64,000 bases of DNA, taken from Pseudomonas alkylphenolica (GTDB lineage: Bacteria; Pseudomonadota; Gammaproteobacteria; Pseudomonadales; Pseudomonadaceae). A program made the translations under genes and the position numbers. The stretch is from positions 434,001-498,000 of the forward strand of contig NZ_QJRG01000033.1 of assembly GCF_004025535.1 (NCBI RefSeq), written 5' to 3'. This document shows positions 1 through 8,080 of this stretch, piece after piece. The notes beneath the pieces are model-generated. The model searched no databases and was not told the origin of the DNA. It saw nothing but the letters and a program-made list of their open reading frames with translations. The first letter of the stretch is position 1. Every line of letters starts with the position of its first letter.

Positions 1-409
1 GCTCGATGCCTATACCGGCAGCGGCGCGCTTTACCTGGAGGCGCTTTCGCGGGGTGCCGGCGACGCCGTGGCCCTGGACAGCAATCCGGCCGCCATCGCC
101 AGCCTGCGACAGAACCTCGAGATCCTGCGCTGCCCACGCGGCCAGGTGATCCAGAGCGATGCCCAGCGTTACCTGCAGGGTGAGCCGAAGTTCGCCTTCG
201 ACCTGGTGTTCCTCGATCCGCCGTTTCACCAGAACCTGCTGACAACTACCTGCGCCCTTCTCGAAGAACGCCAGTGGCTGGCAGCTAACGCCTGGATCTA
301 CACCGAAAGCGAGACCCCGCCGTCGACCCTGCAGTTACCCGCCAACTGGCGCCTGCACCGGGAGAAAAAGGCCGGTCAGGTGTACTACGCACTCTGGCAG
401 CGCGGTTAA
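1..409 (+). CDS. rsmD: 16S rRNA (guanine966-N2)-methyltransferase RsmD, 3' part
   Basis: This is the C-terminal part of RsmD; the reading frame is open from base 2 and the start lies outside the window. RsmD methylates N2 of G966 in 16S rRNA using S-adenosylmethionine. Visible are the SAM-binding glycine-rich loop (YTGSGALYLEALSRGA, near the left edge), the acidic residue in ALDSN that would contact the ribose, and the catalytic DPPF motif (FLDPPFHQNLL, about base 226). The family normally has about 190-200 residues, so roughly the last 135 are present. The stop is followed by a perfect stem-loop. The call rests on motif order; other small N6/N2 methylases share DPPF, but the fold and length fit RsmD. 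Confidence 0.88.
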   Translation, partial: LDAYTGSGALYLEALSRGAGDAVALDSNPAAIASLRQNLEILRCPRGQVIQSDAQRYLQGEPKFAFDLVFLDPPFHQNLLTTTCALLEERQWLAANAWIYTESETPPSTLQLPANWRLHREKKAGQVYYALWQRG

Positions 410-417
410 ATACCGCC

Positions 418-441
418 ACGACCCGGCTACGGCCGGGTCGT
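418..441 (+). terminator. stem-loop after rsmD, possible terminator
   Basis: A perfect 10-bp inverted repeat, ACGACCCGGC and GCCGGGTCGT with a 4-base loop, starts 9 bases after the rsmD stop. No T-run follows, so intrinsic termination is only possible; it could instead stabilise the 3' end. Confidence 0.5.
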
Positions 442-526
442 CGGCCTGTGCAATAGATAGTTAATCCCCTTTCCCCGACGCCCTGGCTGATCGTGTTCCT
501 GGTTATTCACCAGAAGGAACACCCTT

Positions 527-1876
527 ATGCACGGACGCATGTTTACCTGTTGCAGCTTGCTTGGCCTGCTAGGGCTGACCGCCCAGGCGGCGGCCGACAC
601 GCCCACCCGCCACGAATTCACCCTGGACAATGGCCTGCAGGTGGTCGTTGCCGAGGATCGTCGTGCGCCGGTGGTTACCACCCATCTGCTGGTCAAGGTG
701 GGCTCGAGCCACGAACACCCGGGCCAGTCAGGCCTTTCTCACGCACTTGAACACTTGCTCTTTCGCGGCAGCTCGAAAGCTGCGCCCGGCGAGTTCTCAC
801 AGATCATCGAGCGCCTGGGCGGCAGTGACAACGCCTACACCACCCGCGATTACACGGTGTACCACCAGACCTTGCCCAACGACCGCCTGGCTGTCGCCAT
901 AGAGCTCAACGCCGACCTGCTCGACGGCGCTCTCCTCGATGAGGCCGAGTTTCTCCGTGAGATAGAAAGCGTGAAAGCCGAGCGCCGACAGCATGTCGAA
1001 GGCGATGCGCGGGCTCTGCTGTATGAACAGCTGCAAGCCATCGCTTATCCGGCCAGCAGCTATCACACCCCGGTGATCGGCTGGATGAGTGACCTCGAGC
1101 GCATGAGCAACGACGAGTTGAAGGCCTGGTACCGGTCAAGGTACGTGCCGAACAATGCCACGCTGATCATTGTCGGCGATGTTCGGCGAGACGAGGTGAA
1201 AAACCAGGTAGAACACTACTTTGCCCGCATTATCCGGCGCGACCTGCCTGACGCGAAACGCCCGTTGCAGTCTGCTGCCGCAGGGTTGCGACAGGTCACG
1301 GTCTACAACGAGTTCAGCACGCCCAAGCTGTTCATGGCCTTCAACGTACCCAGCTATGCAACTACTGCGCACACCGCCAATGTCGATGCATTGCGCCTGA
1401 TTCAGGCAATGCTCGGGCGAGGCATGAGTGCCCGTCTTAATACGCGCCTGGTACGCGAGCAAGGTCTGCTCGCCAACCCGTCGGCCAATTATGACCCCAT
1501 GGCCAGAGGCGACACGCTGTTCGAAATTGAAGCGTCGGTGAGCGCCGCCAACCCTCAACCGTTGGCGGTGTTGCAAAAAGCCGTCTGGGCCGAGCTGCAT
1601 GCGCTCATACAGACCCCGCCCACACCGGCGGAGCTTGCCAGAGCCAAGGCCCTGCTACTGGCCAATAAAACCTACGCTCAGGACAGCCTGTCGGGTCGTG
1701 CCGACGAGATCGCCGCCACGCTGGGCAGCGGCCTACCACTCGCACAACCGGACAGCGACGCCAGTCGCCTGGCCCGCGTGACACCTGAACAGATCCAGTA
1801 TGTCGCCCACACCTACTTCAGTGCAGAACGCCTGGCAGTTGCCTACATGCAGGCCAAGGAGGCCCATGATGACTGA
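527..1876 (+). CDS. M16 family zinc metallopeptidase, catalytic paralogue, exported
   Basis: A 449-residue M16 (pitrilysin/insulinase-like) peptidase. The N-terminus has a hydrophobic signal peptide ending near AQAAA (about residue 23), so the protein is probably periplasmic. The inverted zinc motif HxxEH is present as HALEH (residues 72-76), and the downstream VKAERR segment (about 148-153) can supply the third zinc ligand. The start at 527 is preceded by AGAAGGAA. The stop overlaps the start of the next gene by 11 bases, so the two are translationally linked. The pair resembles bacterial two-subunit M16 enzymes in which one chain carries zinc and the other completes the substrate site. The substrate is unknown. 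Confidence 0.9.
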   Translation: MHGRMFTCCSLLGLLGLTAQAAADTPTRHEFTLDNGLQVVVAEDRRAPVVTTHLLVKVGSSHEHPGQSGLSHALEHLLFRGSSKAAPGEFSQIIERLGGSDNAYTTRDYTVYHQTLPNDRLAVAIELNADLLDGALLDEAEFLREIESVKAERRQHVEGDARALLYEQLQAIAYPASSYHTPVIGWMSDLERMSNDELKAWYRSRYVPNNATLIIVGDVRRDEVKNQVEHYFARIIRRDLPDAKRPLQSAAAGLRQVTVYNEFSTPKLFMAFNVPSYATTAHTANVDALRLIQAMLGRGMSARLNTRLVREQGLLANPSANYDPMARGDTLFEIEASVSAANPQPLAVLQKAVWAELHALIQTPPTPAELARAKALLLANKTYAQDSLSGRADEIAATLGSGLPLAQPDSDASRLARVTPEQIQYVAHTYFSAERLAVAYMQAKEAHDD

Positions 1877-3269
1877 CACTATCCAGATACTGCTGCTCGC
1901 CGTCCTCACACTGGCAGGCACTGCCCACAGTCAGGGCCTCCCCGCCCCTGCAGCGCTAGAGTCGCTGACCTCCCTCTCGCCGCCATCCACCCAGTTGCAG
2001 GTGCCCATCGAGTCCTGGCAAACCCCGCAAGGCAGCCGGGTACTGTTTGTTCACAGGCCAGAGCTGCCGATGTTCGACCTGCAGGTGCTGTTCGACGCGG
2101 GCAGCGCCCGCGACGATGGCGCCTCGGGGCTGGCACAACTGACCTTGGGCATGCTGAAGGAGGGTACGCAGCACAGGGGCGCAATGCAGATCGCCGAGGG
2201 ATTTGATGAAATCGGCGCCCGTTTTTACACCTCCGCATCACGCACCAAGGCGACTATCCGCTTACGCAGCCTGAGTACGGAGCAACACCGAAGCCAAGCG
2301 GTTGCGTTGCTGGCTGAAGTACTCGGGCAGCCGTTGTTTGCCAACGAAAAGCGTCAAGAGGTCAAAGACCAGCTGATCAATGCCTCGACACAGCGACAAA
2401 GCCTGGCGTATGTCAAAGCGGTCGATCGGTTGTTTGAACATGCTTATGCCAATCATCCTTTCGCCGCAAACGACACAGGCACCGCGCAGAGCATCAACAA
2501 CCTGCAGATAGCGGATATAACCGCCTTTCATCAGCAAGCCCTGAGCGCCGGCAATGCCTTGATCACGCTGGTAGGCGATCTCTCACCAGAACAGGCGCGC
2601 GAAACAGCGCTGCAAATCTCTGCGGCTCTACCTGCGGGCCCACGCCTGCCTTCGCTGCAGCCTCCGGCAGGGTTCGAAGCGGAGATCTATCACCTGGATC
2701 ACCCCGGCACGCAGTCGTTCCTGTTGTTTGCCTTGCCCGGAATCGATATCCAGCATACAGACGCACCGGCACTGACACTGGCCAACCTGATGCTAGGCGG
2801 CCCTGGTACCACCTCCCGGCTGTTCAAGGTGCTGCGCACCGAGCGAGGACTGACCTACAGTGCAGGCGCACACCTGGTCCAGTCGACCGACAGCGGGCTC
2901 TGGATTTTCACCACCGAAGTCCAGGCCAAATACCAGGATGGCGCCATGACCTTGCTGGAAAACCTGCTTCAGGACTATGCCGACACGGGGCCGACCCCTC
3001 AACAGTTCGAGGACGCCAAAGAGCAACTGCGCGGCAGCTACCTGCTGGGTGCGGTCAGTAACGGGCAATTAAGCGACCTGCTGGCGGAAATGGGTTTTCA
3101 TCAACTCCCGCTGGACAGCAGGCAAACCTTCCTCGAACAGATCGAGGCACTCACCCTGGATCAGCTGAAAGTCGCCTTGAAAAAACACCTGAAGCTCGAC
3201 AAGCTGGTGCAGATCAGCGTCGGCCCCAGTGTCGATCAGCACGACCTGCCCGAACCTGCATCCGGCTGA
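1866..3269 (+). CDS. M16 family peptidase-like protein, non-catalytic partner
   Basis: A 467-residue M16-family protein with its own signal peptide (hydrophobic stretch ILLLAVLTLAGTAHS). Where the upstream paralogue has HxxEH this one reads GLAQLTLGML, so the zinc site is absent. It keeps the C-domain segment with the R/Y pair (GGPGTTSRLFKVLRTERGLTYSAGA region, about residues 315-340) that binds substrate backbone in catalytic M16 dimers. The inference is that it forms a heterodimer with the preceding gene product. Tandem ATG codons lie at 1866 and 1869, either of which could be used; both overlap the upstream stop. Confidence 0.87.
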   Translation: MMTDTIQILLLAVLTLAGTAHSQGLPAPAALESLTSLSPPSTQLQVPIESWQTPQGSRVLFVHRPELPMFDLQVLFDAGSARDDGASGLAQLTLGMLKEGTQHRGAMQIAEGFDEIGARFYTSASRTKATIRLRSLSTEQHRSQAVALLAEVLGQPLFANEKRQEVKDQLINASTQRQSLAYVKAVDRLFEHAYANHPFAANDTGTAQSINNLQIADITAFHQQALSAGNALITLVGDLSPEQARETALQISAALPAGPRLPSLQPPAGFEAEIYHLDHPGTQSFLLFALPGIDIQHTDAPALTLANLMLGGPGTTSRLFKVLRTERGLTYSAGAHLVQSTDSGLWIFTTEVQAKYQDGAMTLLENLLQDYADTGPTPQQFEDAKEQLRGSYLLGAVSNGQLSDLLAEMGFHQLPLDSRQTFLEQIEALTLDQLKVALKKHLKLDKLVQISVGPSVDQHDLPEPASG

Positions 3270-3335
3270 CCGGCACATGCAGGCCGTGGTCAGCGTGCAT
3301 ACACTTGTGTGAAAGAAATGTGTGAGTACGCCACG

Positions 3336-4334
3336 ATGCACCTGCCCCCTTCCAGCCCCTTCAAACCAGCCTTGGGGCTGAGTAACCCGCACTTGCAAAC
3401 ACTCTGGGGGCCGTTGTGGCGTAAACCGGCAAGCCTGAGCCGACAGCGCGAGCGAATGTGGCTAGCGGACGGCGACTTTCTCGATCTGGACTGGCACGGC
3501 CCCCATGAAGCCACTACACCCTTGGTGTTGGTGCTTCATGGGTTGACCGGCTCGTCCAATTCCCCCTATGTCATTGGTTTGCAGCACGCACTGGCACGCC
3601 GTGGCTGGAGCAGCGTCGCCCTGAACTGGCGTGGTTGCTCTGGGGAACCCAACCTGCTCCCGCGCAGTTACCATTCAGGTGCCAGCGAAGACCTCGCTGA
3701 AACCATCGAACACCTGCGCGCGCAACGACCGCAGGCACCGTTGTATGCCGTTGGCTATTCGCTGGGGGGCAATGTACTGCTCAAACACCTCGGTGAAGTC
3801 GGTTCAGCCAGCCACCTGCAAGGCGCCGTCGCGGTCTCGGTACCCTTTCGCCTGGATCAATGCGCCGACCGCATTGGCCTGGGGTTCTCGCGGGTGTACC
3901 AGGCGCACTTCATGCGCGCCATGCTGGCCTATGTGAAGGACAAGCAGCGTCACTTTCAGCACCGTGGGCACTATGACGGCCTGGCCGCACTGGAGCGCCT
4001 CGGGCCGCTGGAAAACCTGCGCACGTTCTGGGACTTCGACGGGCGGGTCACGGCGCCGCTCAATGGCTTTACCGATGCCAAGGATTACTACCGCCGGGCA
4101 TCCAGCCGCTATTTTCTCGGTGAGAACCGCACACCTACCCTGATCATTCACTCCAGTGACGATCCGTTCGTGTTCAGCCACAGTTTGCCTGCCGCCAACG
4201 AGCTGTCGGCAGGCACCACCTTCGAACTGCACTCCCGCGGTGGGCATGTCGGCTTCGTCGATGGCAGCCTGCATAGCCCTGGTTACTATCTCGAGCGGCG
4301 AATTCCTCAGTGGCTGGAAACTGTGCCGGCGTAG
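3336..4334 (+). CDS. YheT-family alpha/beta hydrolase
   Basis: An alpha/beta-hydrolase of the YheT/ABHD1-3 group, 332 residues from this start. The family signature SNPHLQTLWGP lies near the N-terminus. The nucleophile elbow is GYSLGGN, the acid is probably in SSDDPFVF, and the catalytic histidine in GGHVGFVDG. No signal peptide is visible. The physiological substrate of this family in bacteria is not established; a carboxylesterase activity is the usual guess. In-frame ATG at 3318 and GTG at 3309 are alternative starts; 3336 was preferred because the conserved core begins just after it, but the ribosome site is weak for all three. It is convergent with the next gene. Confidence 0.85.
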   Translation: MHLPPSSPFKPALGLSNPHLQTLWGPLWRKPASLSRQRERMWLADGDFLDLDWHGPHEATTPLVLVLHGLTGSSNSPYVIGLQHALARRGWSSVALNWRGCSGEPNLLPRSYHSGASEDLAETIEHLRAQRPQAPLYAVGYSLGGNVLLKHLGEVGSASHLQGAVAVSVPFRLDQCADRIGLGFSRVYQAHFMRAMLAYVKDKQRHFQHRGHYDGLAALERLGPLENLRTFWDFDGRVTAPLNGFTDAKDYYRRASSRYFLGENRTPTLIIHSSDDPFVFSHSLPAANELSAGTTFELHSRGGHVGFVDGSLHSPGYYLERRIPQWLETVPA

Positions 4335-4353
4335 GCGTTACACAAACGCCGCG

Positions 4354-5208
4354 TCAGTCGCCTGTGGCCACCTGGCGCTGCGGGTCGGTGATCCATTCGC
4401 TCCAGGACCCCGCATACAACGTGCCCAACGGATAACCCGCCAACGCCAGGGCAAAGAGGTTGTGGCAGGCCGTGACGCCTGAGCCGCAATACGCCACCAG
4501 TTGATCGGGCGAACGTTTGCCCAGCTTTTGCGCAAAACGCTTTTTCAGCAGCTCTGGCTCAAGAAAACGGCCATCTGCATCCAGGTTGTCGGTAAATGCC
4601 GCGCACTGCGCGCCGGGAATGTGCCCGGCCACCGGGTCGATGGGCTCTACCTCACCGCGAAAACGCGGTAAACCACGGGCGTCGATCAAGGTCAGGCCCG
4701 GCTGGTTCAGGCGCTCGCCCAGCTGTTCGGCACTGATCAACAGGCTTTCATCGGGAGCGCCGCTGAAACTGCCTTCGCGCTTGCTCGGCGGGTCGAGGCT
4801 CAATGGCAATCCGGCTGCATGCCAGGCCTTCAAGCCGCCATCAAGAATAAAAACCCCACTGCGTTTGCCCAGCCAGGCCAGCAGCCACCAGGCCCGCGCG
4901 GCAAACGCACCGGGACCGTCGTCGTACAGCACCACGTCGCTGTCATTGTCGATGCCCCAGGCACGCAGCTTTTCCACCAGCCGCTGTGGGTCAGGCAACG
5001 GGTGGCGACCGGTCACTCCCTTGATCACAGGCCCACTCAGATCACGCTCCAGATCGGCAAAATGCGCACCGGCAATATGCCCCTCGGCATAGCTGCGCTG
5101 GCCGTAATCGACATCTTCCAGGGCAAAACGACAATCGAGAATCACCAGCGCCGGCGCCTCCAGGCGGTCGGCCAATTGCTGGGCGGTGATCAGTTGCGCG
5201 AGGGGCAT
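4354..5208 (-). CDS. sseA: 3-mercaptopyruvate sulfurtransferase (rhodanese family)
   Basis: A 284-residue protein with two rhodanese domains. The C-terminal domain carries the active-site loop CGSGVTA with the persulfide-forming cysteine at about residue 241; this loop is typical of mercaptopyruvate sulfurtransferases, while thiosulfate-specific enzymes usually have CRxGxx(R/T). The N-terminal domain starts with the VILDCRF strand and lacks a catalytic cysteine, as expected. It transfers sulfur from 3-mercaptopyruvate to cyanide or thiols in the cytoplasm. A good ribosome site (GGAG, reverse of ctcc at 5215-5218) precedes the ATG. A TetR gene lies 39 bases upstream on the same strand and could be cotranscribed. 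Confidence 0.9.
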   Translation of the reverse strand: MPLAQLITAQQLADRLEAPALVILDCRFALEDVDYGQRSYAEGHIAGAHFADLERDLSGPVIKGVTGRHPLPDPQRLVEKLRAWGIDNDSDVVLYDDGPGAFAARAWWLLAWLGKRSGVFILDGGLKAWHAAGLPLSLDPPSKREGSFSGAPDESLLISAEQLGERLNQPGLTLIDARGLPRFRGEVEPIDPVAGHIPGAQCAAFTDNLDADGRFLEPELLKKRFAQKLGKRSPDQLVAYCGSGVTACHNLFALALAGYPLGTLYAGSWSEWITDPQRQVATGD

Positions 5209-5247
5209 GACAGTCTCCTGAACGATTGAACGAATAAGGCCTGGGCG

Positions 5248-5913
5248 CTACTGCTCCAGTGCCTGATTAAGCGAAACGTAGAATTCCTCGCACAGGGCGT
5301 CCACTTCCGGACGCGCCTGGGCGGTAACAAAACCGAGTTCCAGCACCAGCACCTGATAGATACCGCGTTTGATCGCATCCTCACTCAGGTGCGCCGAGTT
5401 TTCGCGGGTGGTGCAGAGAAAGCGCACCCAGGAAGTCAGCACGATCCAGGCGTTGAGGGTCAGTGATTCGATCTGAATGGCGTCCATCTCCACCAGGCCT
5501 GCGCTGACAAAACCGCGGTAGATACCCTGGGCCTGAATCAGGCAGCGCTGCGAGAAACGCCGGTAGCGCGCAGCAAGCTCCTTGTCACTGTCGAGCAGGT
5601 GCTCAAGGTCACGGTGCAAAAAGCGGAAGTCCCACATCGCCGCCAACAGTTCCTTGAGATAGAAACGCTTGTCGGCAACCGTGGCGACTCGGCCCTGCGG
5701 CGGACGCAGAAAACTTTCGACGCGCTCTTCGTACTGGGTGAAGAGAACCGCGATGATTTCCTGCTTGTTGGCGAAGTGGTAGTACAGGTTCCCCGGAGAA
5801 ATCTCCATGTGGGCTGCGATGTGGTTGGTGCTGACACTGCGCTCGCCTTGCTGGTTGAACAGCTCCAGGCTGTTCTGCACGATGCGTTCGCGGGTCTTGA
5901 TGCGCGGAGCCAT
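5248..5913 (-). CDS. TetR-family transcriptional regulator
   Basis: A 221-residue TetR repressor if it starts at the ATG giving MAPRIKTRERIV; longer in-frame starts exist up to 5994 but add sequence without a domain. The N-terminal helix-turn-helix is clear (about residues 8-55: STNHIAAHMEISPGNLYYHF). The C-terminal part is an effector and dimerisation domain with an unknown ligand. The gene is divergent from the aldehyde dehydrogenase gene calB, and the space between them contains a palindrome suited to a TetR dimer, so control of calB and itself is a reasonable inference. Confidence 0.85.
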   Translation of the reverse strand: MAPRIKTRERIVQNSLELFNQQGERSVSTNHIAAHMEISPGNLYYHFANKQEIIAVLFTQYEERVESFLRPPQGRVATVADKRFYLKELLAAMWDFRFLHRDLEHLLDSDKELAARYRRFSQRCLIQAQGIYRGFVSAGLVEMDAIQIESLTLNAWIVLTSWVRFLCTTRENSAHLSEDAIKRGIYQVLVLELGFVTAQARPEVDALCEEFYVSLNQALEQ

Positions 5914-6018
5914 GATCAGATCCAGATGCCGGCTTTGAGTGAATAGGTCCATCTTACGGTTTATCCAGACCCTGATGTACCTGCTCGTCGTCAAAAACTA
6001 GTCGCATTATGCTGATAT

Positions 6019-6034
6019 TAGAGTTTATGCTCTA
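6019..6034. promoter_or_regulatory. candidate TetR operator between regulator and calB
   Basis: A perfect inverted repeat TAGAG-N6-CTCTA (TAGAGTTTATGCTCTA) lies in the divergent spacer, 28 bases upstream of the calB ATG. Size and symmetry fit a TetR-family dimer site and it would overlap the calB leader or start site. Binding is inferred. Confidence 0.5.
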
Positions 6035-6062
6035 GAAAAAACACGCTGCCGTGGAGTTCCGC

Positions 6063-7496
6063 ATGACCGCCGATGCCGCACGTCTTTTGCACCCTACCGC
6101 CTTTGACCACCTCGCCGAGCAGTTCAGCGCCCAGCGTCAGGCCTTTGCGGGTAACCCCATGCCCCCCAGAGCCCAGCGCCTGCAATGGCTCAAGAGCCTG
6201 CGCGAGCTGTTGCTGACACACCAGGAAGCACTGATCGCCGCCATCAGCGAAGACTTCAGCGGTCGCAGCGCCGACGAAACCCGACTGGCCGAACTGATGC
6301 CCAGTGTTCAGGGCCTGCGCCACGCCGAGCGCCATCTCAAGCAATGGATGAAAGCCTCGCCACGCAACGTCGGCCTGGCCTTTCAGCCGGCCAGCGCCAA
6401 GGTGCTGTATCAACCGCTGGGGGTGGTCGGCATCATCGTGCCCTGGAACTACCCGTTGTTCCTGGCTATCGGCCCGATGACCTGCGCCCTGGCTGCCGGC
6501 AACCGGGTCATGCTCAAACTCAGCGAGGCCACGCCGGCGACAGGCCTGCTGCTCAAGCAACTGTTCGAAGCTGTTTTTCCCGAGGATCTGGTTTGCGTGG
6601 TGCTGGGTGAGTCGGACGTTGGCGAGGCTTTCTCACGCCTGCCCTTCGATCATTTGCTGTTCACCGGTGCCACCAGTGTCGGACGCCATGTGATGGCTGC
6701 GGCGGCGCAAAACCTGACGCCAGTGACCCTGGAGCTCGGCGGCAAGTCGCCCGCCATTGTCTCCGCAAGTGTGCCGTTGAACGATGCGGCAGAGCGCATC
6801 GCCTTCGGCAAGACGCTCAATGCCGGACAGACCTGCGTGGCTCCTGACTATGTGCTGGTGCCCAGAGCACGCCTGGACGAATTTGCGCAAACCTACCGTT
6901 CGGTCGTGCACCGTTTCTACCCGACCCTGGCCGACAACCCCGACTACACCGCGATCATCAATGCACGGCATCTGGCGCGCCTGGAGGGCTACCTGGAAGA
7001 TGCCCGCAGCAAAGGCGCGCACGTTGTCGACCTGTACCCCCAGGAACCACGACAGGGCCGTCGCCTGCCCCCGCATTTGCTGCAGCAGGTCAACGACGAC
7101 ATGCGCGTGATGCAGGACGAAATCTTCGGCCCGCTGCTGCCGCTGGTGCCCTACGACAGCCTTGACGAGGCGCTAGCCTACATCAACCAGCGCCCTCGTC
7201 CGCTGGCGCTGTACTACTTCGGCTACGACCGTGCCGAGCAGCAAAAGGTGCTGGAGCACACCCATTCCGGTGGCGTCTGCCTCAACGACACCTTGCTGCA
7301 TGTCGCCCAGGACGACCTGCCCTTCGGCGGTGTCGGGCCGTCGGGGATGGGGCATTACCACGGTCACGAAGGTTTCCTGACCTTCAGCAAAGCCAAGGCG
7401 GTGTTCGCCAAGCAACGCTTCAACGCCGCTCGCCTGATCTACCCGCCTTATGGCAAGTCGGTGATGAAGCTGGTGTTCAAGCTGTTCATCCGCTAA
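6063..7496 (+). CDS. calB: coniferyl aldehyde dehydrogenase
   Basis: An NAD(P)-dependent aldehyde dehydrogenase of 477 residues that oxidises coniferyl aldehyde to ferulate in the CalB subfamily. Key elements are the cofactor region around VPWNYPLFLAIGP, the catalytic glutamate in LELGGKSP, the nucleophile C258 in AGQTCVAPDY, and the late EIFGPLLPL motif. The C-terminal tail IYPPYGKSVMKLVFKLF is a hydrophobic helix seen in CalB and fatty-aldehyde dehydrogenases. The ATG at 6063 is preceded by GTGGAG. It is followed closely by a Tat-signal protein and a GMC oxidoreductase, suggesting one alcohol/aldehyde oxidation operon. A more general fatty or aromatic aldehyde role cannot be excluded. Confidence 0.82.
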   Translation: MTADAARLLHPTAFDHLAEQFSAQRQAFAGNPMPPRAQRLQWLKSLRELLLTHQEALIAAISEDFSGRSADETRLAELMPSVQGLRHAERHLKQWMKASPRNVGLAFQPASAKVLYQPLGVVGIIVPWNYPLFLAIGPMTCALAAGNRVMLKLSEATPATGLLLKQLFEAVFPEDLVCVVLGESDVGEAFSRLPFDHLLFTGATSVGRHVMAAAAQNLTPVTLELGGKSPAIVSASVPLNDAAERIAFGKTLNAGQTCVAPDYVLVPRARLDEFAQTYRSVVHRFYPTLADNPDYTAIINARHLARLEGYLEDARSKGAHVVDLYPQEPRQGRRLPPHLLQQVNDDMRVMQDEIFGPLLPLVPYDSLDEALAYINQRPRPLALYYFGYDRAEQQKVLEHTHSGGVCLNDTLLHVAQDDLPFGGVGPSGMGHYHGHEGFLTFSKAKAVFAKQRFNAARLIYPPYGKSVMKLVFKLFIR

Positions 7497-7518
7497 CCCG
7501 CTACCAGGCCCGATAACA

Positions 7519-8052
7519 ATGACTACAAGCCTGCCTGTATCCCCCGCCCTGAGCCGTCGTGGGCTGCTCCGGTTCAGCCTCGGCGCCAGCGTTTTTCTGG
7601 CTACTGCGGGGCTGACTGCCAGCCTCAGCGGTTGCTCGGCGTCGACACCGGCCAACGGTTTCATCACCCTGCGCTCAGGTGACCTGCCGATTTTGCAGGC
7701 ACTGATACCGGTGCTGCTCGACGGTACCCAGGCACCTGAAAACACCGAAGCCGTGCTGCGCCAACTGGACGGCAAGCTCGCCAGCCTGTCCCCGGCCATG
7801 CTCAAGCTGACTCAACAGCTGTTCGACGTGCTGGCCCTGCCAGTCACCCGCGGGCCGCTGACCGGTATCTGGGGTGCCTGGGAAAATGCCAGCCAGGCGC
7901 AGATTCAGGCTTTTTTGCAACGATGGGAGGACAGCTCGCTGAATCTGCTGCGCATGGGCCACAGTTCGTTGCTGCAATTGCTGCACATGGCCTGGTATGA
8001 GATGCCCGCATCCTGGGCAAATTGTGGTTACCTCGGCCCGCCAAAGATCTGA
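7519..8052 (+). CDS. Tat-signal protein, probable partner of the GMC oxidoreductase
   Basis: A 177-residue protein with a twin-arginine signal (SRRGLLRFSLG, residues 12-22), a hydrophobic core, and a cysteine in LSGCSAS that could be a lipidation site. The mature part has no motif recognised with certainty. It lies 22 bases after calB and 28 bases before a GMC oxidoreductase that has no signal of its own. In gluconate 2-dehydrogenase-type enzymes a small Tat-signal subunit carries a GMC flavoprotein across the membrane, so a similar role is inferred here. This is not proven by the sequence. Confidence 0.7.
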   Translation: MTTSLPVSPALSRRGLLRFSLGASVFLATAGLTASLSGCSASTPANGFITLRSGDLPILQALIPVLLDGTQAPENTEAVLRQLDGKLASLSPAMLKLTQQLFDVLALPVTRGPLTGIWGAWENASQAQIQAFLQRWEDSSLNLLRMGHSSLLQLLHMAWYEMPASWANCGYLGPPKI

Positions 8053-8080
8053 ACCAAACAATAACGACAAGAGGCTGTAG

